Position numbers and translations under genes: made by a program. This document shows, piece after piece, positions 1 to 4,768 of a stretch of 9,460 nucleotides of DNA (position 1 is the stretch's first letter; each line of letters opens with the position of its first letter). Source of the stretch: Pseudomonadota bacterium (lineage in GTDB: Bacteria; Pseudomonadota; Gammaproteobacteria; Burkholderiales; Burkholderiaceae_B); the NCBI GenBank assembly GCA_023432075.1, contig JAEYVD010000123.1:1-9460 (forward strand), in the 5' to 3' direction. The notes below the pieces were generated by a model. That model was not told the DNA's origin and did no database searches. It worked only from the letters and a program-made list of their open reading frames with translations.

Positions 1-922
1 TGAAGCGAACTTCACCGGCGATGGAGCCGTAGTGCAGGGATCCGATGTCCTGCACGCGTAGTGAACGGATGGCGTTGTTGACCTTTACGTACAGTTCGGG
101 CTTTGGGTCTGTTTCGGCCTTGCCCAACGCCGGCCAATCCCCTGCGCGGATGGCGGTGCCCCATTCGTAGGGGAGGAGTGTGATGCGTTCGTCGTTGAGG
201 TTAGCCTTGAGTTCCTCGGGTGTGCCCAAGGTCGCGATCCAGTGATGGGCTAGGAATGTGTACCAGTTGAGATTGGAGTAGCCGTCGCGCCATGCTTCAT
301 TTCCTGTGGGGGGGCACAGATCCACACCCCGGTAGGCCCAGGCCGTCTCGTATTCGATGGTCTGGTAATCCTCCCAGTTGTGGCATTCCTGGATCCCCAG
401 GCCCGCCGCACCATGAAGAGGACGGAGCAACGAGCAGCACTTCAACAAGAAGCTCTCGAACCGGGGCTTTCCGACTCCACGGATTTCTTCTACAGGTAGG
501 TAGAACCGGACAGTGGTAAATGTCTTATGAACCTTTTCGAACCAGCCTTCTGGAGAAAAAGCGCCAAACATGTACTCACTGGCATGCCCCAAACTCAGCC
601 GAGACATGCACTTGAACTCGACAGCGTTCATTGGGGCGGTCTTAGCGATATAGTCGCGATAGGCTTCAAAGTCCATGCTGGAGAAGGGGCGAACGATCAT
701 CTGCTTGTCTTCTCTGTATCCCCCCTTCAACTTATCGCCATAGAGGTCGTGGTAGAGGGAGAACGCCTGCGCAATGCCTTCGCGGCGAACCGGCAAATAG
801 GCATCGATAAGATGAAAGACAGCAACAATTCCTACCTGTTGCACTGGGAGCGTTTTGTCGTCCTCATCCATGAAGGTGAAGGTCCAGCGTTCGGCGTCGA
901 ATGCGCCAAAGAAATCGGTCAT
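1..922 (-). CDS. Putative immunity protein for VRR-Nuc effector, copy 2 (DUF3396/TsiV family), 3' partial
   Basis: Translating the minus strand from the ATG at 922 gives 307 codons with no stop to the window edge, beginning MTDFFGAFDAERWTFTF and reaching SIAGEVRF. It aligns without gaps to copy 1 (239 of 307 identical by hand count), so roughly 85 residues should lie beyond the left edge. The family marks are present: HGAAGLGIQ, NWYTFLAHHW and WGTAIRAGDWPALG. Divergence is concentrated in the first 210 residues, worst around 179-210 (HNWEDYQTIE and DLCPPTGNEA against HDYEDHEDME and EVCSSSVNKI). From 211 onward 91 of 97 visible residues match. This fits a variant antitoxin matched to the second effector. 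The ATG shares one base with the effector stop (TAATG). There are no signs of disruption in the visible part. Confidence 0.85.
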   Translation of the reverse strand, partial: MTDFFGAFDAERWTFTFMDEDDKTLPVQQVGIVAVFHLIDAYLPVRREGIAQAFSLYHDLYGDKLKGGYREDKQMIVRPFSSMDFEAYRDYIAKTAPMNAVEFKCMSRLSLGHASEYMFGAFSPEGWFEKVHKTFTTVRFYLPVEEIRGVGKPRFESFLLKCCSLLRPLHGAAGLGIQECHNWEDYQTIEYETAWAYRGVDLCPPTGNEAWRDGYSNLNWYTFLAHHWIATLGTPEELKANLNDERITLLPYEWGTAIRAGDWPALGKAETDPKPELYVKVNNAIRSLRVQDIGSLHYGSIAGEVRF

Positions 923-2253
923 TATTTTGTCTCCGGCGCATCGGGCCAGAACAGATACAGTTGCTCCGTGCGCGATTGATGACGTTGGCTGGCCTCCCAC
1001 TCCTGATAAGCCTTCCATTGGCGTTGAAGTTCGGAAGAACGCACAGGCGCGGAGCTTCCGTCTGCCGATTTGGCATAGGCCGCTGTCGTTCCCGCCGCAC
1101 CGGCCCCGCCGGTGACGCGTGCCCAGGAAACAAGGCGTTCGTAATGCACGACTCGCGGGCCTGCTCTTGCGGATAAGGTGCCCCCCGAAATTGCGGCACT
1201 GCTCCCGGCAATGGTTGCCATGCCGGCGCCGACACCCGTGGCGCCCACGATCACGAACGGACCCACAAGCAACATTTCAATCTGCGCGCGCGCCCGTGCA
1301 GCCAGGGCGTCAGCTTCTCGCATGTCTGGGCTGGCGTTTACCTCAGGCGTTCCCGGAGGAGGCGGCCTGACTTCGAGAACCTGCCGGGCTGCCTGATGCT
1401 CGGCATCAATCAGGCCAACGACCAGGCCATGCGGATCAGCCGACGCTCGTAAGGGAAGGGATATGACCTGCGACACGGGTCTGTAGACGGGTTCGTGCTG
1501 CGCAGCGGTCATCCACTCGCGACGTTGGCGCCTGTCAGCCCTGTCACATCGGTCATTGTGTAGCAATCTAAATTTGAGTCTGTCACCCGCGATTCTCTCG
1601 TAGGCCTTTCGCTGTCGATCAGACAGTGCATCATTGTTGAACTTCATTTCAATTACGCTGGCCAGATTCGATTGGCTGTATTGCGGCTCTCCCCCTAGCG
1701 TGTGATCGATGATCCTGACCACATCAGGGATTCGCAAGTGCCCTAAATCCTCCGCCTCAACATCCTGCCAAATCCCTTTTTCGACGCTCGATGGGAACGG
1801 CACTGGAATCATTCCTTCAAGTTCATCCAGACTCAACATATCCACCACCACCTCAACACTGCTGTATTGCGGAAACTGCCGGCTGCTGATCCGCTTGTAC
1901 TGAGACAGCGGAAAGGAACTAGGCCGATGGGGCTGCTTTTTGCTCATGATGGGCGCGGGCGGCGTCTTGGTCATGTCGTAGCCCACTTCGGCGCAGTAAG
2001 GCCAGCGATATTCAAAGAGTTCGTTGTCTGCACCAATCATCAACGCGACGGTGCGTTGATACATGGGGGCCTCGTCGCCAGAGCGCCGGTACGGATTGGC
2101 GCTGGCGTAGCGCGCTTTCTCGCACAGGTACCAGAGATCGAGCGGGTTGGTCACGGGAAGCACCTGGCCCGAGGCATCGGGCTTGGTGGAACCGCGCGTA
2201 CTTCCGCCTGGGCTCTTTTGGCCGGTACGTGGCGTTTGGGGGATAACAGGCAT
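922..2253 (-). CDS. Putative T6SS VRR-Nuc nuclease effector, copy 2 (TseV-like)
   Basis: A 443-residue paralogue of the first effector, with the same architecture and all candidate catalytic residues kept: Asp177 in RIPDVVRI, Glu202 and Lys204 in VIEMKF, Gln214 in RQRKAYERIAG. It should therefore be active and not a decayed copy. Hand alignment shows one small length change near the N-terminus (about residues 3-20), then none. Residues 21-132 match copy 1 at 110 of 112 positions; the rest matches at about 72%. The most altered part lies just before the nuclease core, around 161-172. The basic ADRRQRREW stretch and the Gly/Ala-rich hydrophobic C-terminal segment (VGPFVIVGATGVGAGMA) are conserved. 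The start is ATG at 2253, not the upstream TTG at 2286, which would overlap the previous gene. The TAA shares one base with the ATG of the next immunity gene. Confidence 0.87.
   Translation of the reverse strand: MPVIPQTPRTGQKSPGGSTRGSTKPDASGQVLPVTNPLDLWYLCEKARYASANPYRRSGDEAPMYQRTVALMIGADNELFEYRWPYCAEVGYDMTKTPPAPIMSKKQPHRPSSFPLSQYKRISSRQFPQYSSVEVVVDMLSLDELEGMIPVPFPSSVEKGIWQDVEAEDLGHLRIPDVVRIIDHTLGGEPQYSQSNLASVIEMKFNNDALSDRQRKAYERIAGDRLKFRLLHNDRCDRADRRQRREWMTAAQHEPVYRPVSQVISLPLRASADPHGLVVGLIDAEHQAARQVLEVRPPPPGTPEVNASPDMREADALAARARAQIEMLLVGPFVIVGATGVGAGMATIAGSSAAISGGTLSARAGPRVVHYERLVSWARVTGGAGAAGTTAAYAKSADGSSAPVRSSELQRQWKAYQEWEASQRHQSRTEQLYLFWPDAPETK
931..934 (-). promoter_or_regulatory. Ribosome binding site of second immunity gene
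   Basis: GGAG on the minus strand lies 8 nt before the ATG at 922, within the effector 3' end, and is conserved with copy 1. Confidence 0.6.
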
Positions 2254-2259
2254 CCGCGT

Positions 2260-2264
2260 TCCTA
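2260..2264 (-). promoter_or_regulatory. Ribosome binding site of second effector, at the first immunity stop codon
   Basis: TAGGA on the minus strand includes the TAG stop of the first immunity gene and lies 6 nt before the ATG at 2253. It favours this ATG over an in-frame TTG at 2286, which has no clear ribosome binding site. The GGAACGC that runs into the start is shared with the region before the first effector. Confidence 0.65.
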
Positions 2265-3440
2265 TAACGCCTTGACCATGCGCCAAGTCACCACTTTCCC
2301 ATTCACTTCAGGCAAGACGTCGTTGTGCATGAAGTGCCGCCTTCCTTGTGAAGGGACTTCTTCGCAGATCCACACACCTGGCCATGGGCAGGGCGTACCT
2401 GACGGCATGCGCAGAAAGTGGCGCTCGCTTGTTTTGACCTTGCCGGACTTGTCGATGACGTCCTTGATTTCCTGCGGGGTGTCGAAACGGCGCAGCCACA
2501 GGTTGCTGGTCAGCGGATTGAAGCGAATCTCACCAGCGATCGACCCGTAATGCAGCGAACCGATGTCCTGGATTCGCAATGAACGGATGGCGTTGTTGAC
2601 CTTCACGTACAGTTCGGGTTTCGGGTCCGTCTCGGCTTTGCCTAGAGCGGGCCAATCCCCTGCGCGAATGGCGGTGCCCCATTCGTAGGGAAGGAGTGTG
2701 ATGCGTTCGTCGTTGAGATGGGCTTTCAGTTCCTCGGGGGAGCCGAAGGTGGAAATCCAGTGATGGGCGAGGAATGTGTACCAATTGAGATTGGAGTAGC
2801 CGTCGCGCCAGATCTTGTTTACTGAGGAGCTGCAGACTTCGATTCCCCTGTAGGCCCAGGCGGTTTCGCACTCCATGTCCTCGTGGTCTTCGTAATCATG
2901 GCACTGCTGAATCCCCAATCCCGCGGCGCCGTGGAGTGGCCGAAGGAGAGCGCAGCACTTCAATAGAAGGTTTTCCAGTCGAGTTTTTTTCTCACCTTGA
3001 AGCTCTTCGACGGGTAAGTAGAAGCGAACAGTAGACAGTCTCTTGTGGACCTGCTCGTACCAGCCAGCTGGAGAAAATACGCCGAACATATAGTCGCTGA
3101 CATGCCTCAAGCTCAATCTGGACATGCATTTGAACTCCACGACACTCATCGGACTTGTATCCACGATGTAGTCTCGATAGGCTTCAGAACTCATGTTGGC
3201 GAAGGGTCTGACGATCATGCGCTTGTCTTGCCTGTAGCCGCCTTTGAGCTTATCCCCATAGAGGTCGTAGTAGAGGGCGAACGCCTCCGCAATGCCTTTA
3301 CGGCGAATCGGTAGGTAGGCATCAACTAGATGAAATACGGCGACAATGCCTACTTGCTGCACCGGAAGCGTAGTGTCCTCTTTGTCCACGAACGTGAAGT
3401 GCCAGCGTTCGGAGTCGAACTCGTTGAAGAAGTCGTTCAT
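2262..3440 (-). CDS. Putative immunity protein for VRR-Nuc effector, copy 1 (DUF3396/TsiV family)
   Basis: Predicted cytoplasmic antitoxin of 392 residues that would bind and neutralise the nuclease encoded just upstream. It resembles the DUF3396 'type VI immunity' family, described as TsiV, the partner of VRR-Nuc toxins. Telling stretches are HGAAGLGIQ (near 170), NWYTFLAHHW (219-228), and WGTAIRAGDWPALGKAETD (near 254-272), the family's aromatic NW and 'iraGxxPxlG' signatures. No signal peptide or membrane segment is visible, in keeping with defence against a cytoplasmic DNA-targeting toxin. The chosen ATG overlaps the effector stop as ATGA, giving a toxin-then-antitoxin coupled pair. A longer in-frame start at 3536 would add 32 residues translated from inside the toxin gene and is absent in the logic of the sister copy. 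It ends with TAG 8 nt before the second effector. Confidence 0.87.
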   Translation of the reverse strand: MNDFFNEFDSERWHFTFVDKEDTTLPVQQVGIVAVFHLVDAYLPIRRKGIAEAFALYYDLYGDKLKGGYRQDKRMIVRPFANMSSEAYRDYIVDTSPMSVVEFKCMSRLSLRHVSDYMFGVFSPAGWYEQVHKRLSTVRFYLPVEELQGEKKTRLENLLLKCCALLRPLHGAAGLGIQQCHDYEDHEDMECETAWAYRGIEVCSSSVNKIWRDGYSNLNWYTFLAHHWISTFGSPEELKAHLNDERITLLPYEWGTAIRAGDWPALGKAETDPKPELYVKVNNAIRSLRIQDIGSLHYGSIAGEIRFNPLTSNLWLRRFDTPQEIKDVIDKSGKVKTSERHFLRMPSGTPCPWPGVWICEEVPSQGRRHFMHNDVLPEVNGKVVTWRMVKAL

Positions 3441-4765
3441 GGTTTGGTCTCCGGCGCATCGGGCCAGATCAGATAAAACTGTTCGGTGCGCGGTTGGTGG
3501 CGTTGGCTGGCCTCCCAATCCCGATAGGCCTGCCATTGGCGTTCAAGTTCGGAAGAGTGCACTGGCGCGGAGCTGCCGTCGTCCGATTGGGCATAGGCCA
3601 ATTCCGCTCCTACCGCTCCAGCCCCGCCGGTAATCCGCGCCCAGGAAACAAGGCGACCGTAATGCACGATCCGCGGGCCGGCTTGTGCGGTTAAGGCTGA
3701 CCCGGAGATTGCGGCGCTGCCCCCAGCGACGGTTGCCATGCCGGAGCCGATGCTTGCGGCGCCCACGATTACGAATGGAGCCATGAGCGAGATTTCAATT
3801 TGCGCACGTGCTCGCGCAGTCTGTGCGCTAGCCTCTCGCATATCGGGGCCGGCGTTCATCACGCGGGTACCCGATGCCGCAGGGCTGGCCTCCAGGATTC
3901 GCCGGGCGGCAAGATGTTCGGCATCGATCAGGCCAACTACCAGGCCGTGTGGATCCGCCGAGGCCCGAGACGGTATGGACATTACCTTCGACACGGGTTT
4001 GTACACAGGTTCGCGTTGCGCAGCGCTCATCCACTCGCGACGCTGGCGTCTATCGGCTCTGTCGCATCGGGCCGTGTGAAGCAGCCGAAATTTATTCTTG
4101 GCGCCGGCGATATCCTCATAAGCGGCTTTCTGATCGCCAGAAAGCGAGTCACCCCCAAACTTCATTTCAATGACACTGGCCAGATTGGGCTGGCTGTATT
4201 GAGGCTCTCCGCCCATCGTATGGTTGAGGACCCTAACAACATCAGGAATTCGCAACGGACTTGTCGGCTGCGGTTGAATGTCCTGCCAAATTCCATTCTC
4301 GGCATCTGATGGCACGGGCACCGGCATCATTTGCTCAAGCTCATCCAACCCCAAAAGGTCCACCACCACCTCAACACTGCTGTACTGCGGAAACTGCCGG
4401 CTGCTGATCCGCATGTACTGAGACAACGGAAACGAACTGGGCCGATGGGGCTGTTTCTTGCTCATAATGGGCGCCGGCGGCGTCTTGGTCATGTCGTAGC
4501 CGACCTCGGCGCAGTAAGGCCAGCGATATTCAAAGAGCTCGTTGTCTGCACGAATCATCAACGCGACGGTGCGTTGATACATGGGCGCCTCGTCGCCAGA
4601 GCGCCGGTACGGATTGGCGCTGGCGTAGCGCGCTTTTTCGCACAGATACCAGAGATCGAGCGGGTTGGTCACGGGCAGCACTTGGCCCGATGCGTCGGGC
4701 TTGGTCGAGCCTCGGGCTCTTCCGCCGGGATGCTTTGGCCCGGTCCGTGCAGCTTTGTTGGCCAT
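3437..4765 (-). CDS. Putative T6SS VRR-Nuc nuclease effector, copy 1 (TseV-like)
   Basis: Predicted DNA nuclease toxin of 442 residues, delivered by the adjacent VgrG into rival bacteria. The centre matches the VRR-Nuc form of the PD-(D/E)xK fold. RIPDVVRV carries candidate Asp175; SVIEMKF supplies Glu200 and Lys202; DQKAAYEDIAG supplies Gln212. This is the usual D...ExK...Q order of VRR-Nuc enzymes. An unassigned N-terminal region (about 19-136, with PVTNPLDLWYLCEKARYASA and EYRWPYCAEVGYD) precedes it and is probably for delivery. A strongly basic stretch follows the nuclease (ADRRQRREW, near 237-245). Then come SADPHGLVVGLIDAEH near 270 and a Gly/Ala-rich hydrophobic segment (about 325-360, APFVIVGAASIGSGMATVAG). 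No signal peptide, PAAR or Rhs repeat is seen. The start follows vgrG by 3 nt, and the TGA overlaps the next ATG. VRR-Nuc T6SS effectors are known (TseV in Salmonella and Pseudomonas). Activity here is inferred from motifs and context. Confidence 0.88.
   Translation of the reverse strand: MANKAARTGPKHPGGRARGSTKPDASGQVLPVTNPLDLWYLCEKARYASANPYRRSGDEAPMYQRTVALMIRADNELFEYRWPYCAEVGYDMTKTPPAPIMSKKQPHRPSSFPLSQYMRISSRQFPQYSSVEVVVDLLGLDELEQMMPVPVPSDAENGIWQDIQPQPTSPLRIPDVVRVLNHTMGGEPQYSQPNLASVIEMKFGGDSLSGDQKAAYEDIAGAKNKFRLLHTARCDRADRRQRREWMSAAQREPVYKPVSKVMSIPSRASADPHGLVVGLIDAEHLAARRILEASPAASGTRVMNAGPDMREASAQTARARAQIEISLMAPFVIVGAASIGSGMATVAGGSAAISGSALTAQAGPRIVHYGRLVSWARITGGAGAVGAELAYAQSDDGSSAPVHSSELERQWQAYRDWEASQRHQPRTEQFYLIWPDAPETKP
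3449..3452 (-). promoter_or_regulatory. Ribosome binding site of first immunity gene
   Basis: GGAG on the minus strand lies 8 nt before the ATG at 3440, inside the last codons of the effector. It supports this start over an in-frame extension to 3536, which would read about 100 bp back into the effector. The same GGAG and spacing recur in copy 2. Confidence 0.65.
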
Positions 4766-4768
4766 GAA

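Larger units (their letters stand above)
1..2253 (-). repeat. Tandem repeat unit 2: effector plus immunity cassette, cut by the window edge
   Basis: Second copy of the 2518-bp cassette, visible for 2253 bp. DNA similarity to unit 1 is highest at about 1840-2200 (effector 5' part) and 1-290 (immunity 3' part), and lower between. Further units may exist to the left of the window. Confidence 0.88.
2254..4765 (-). repeat. Tandem repeat unit 1: effector plus immunity cassette
   Basis: This cassette is homologous to the one at 1-2253. Adding 2518 to a position in the second unit gives the matching position here through nearly all of both genes, with only a small shift at the effector 5' end. It is a tandem duplication of the two-gene module, or insertion of a related module beside it. 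The divergence of the copies rules out an assembly duplicate. Confidence 0.9.

Noticed and set aside
527..979. Plus-strand frame of 150 codons, with a similar one at 3045-3314
   Set aside because: The two resemble each other only because they are antisense to the two homologous immunity genes. The minus-strand frames show family motifs and coupled starts.
3441..3536. Longer N-terminus for the first immunity protein
   Set aside because: The 32 extra residues would be translated from within the effector gene in another frame. The ATG at 3440 has a GGAG site and matches the sister copy exactly.
1..4765. Assembly artefact as the cause of the repeat
   Set aside because: The units differ at many positions, including compensated codon changes that keep both frames open, so they are genuine paralogous copies.
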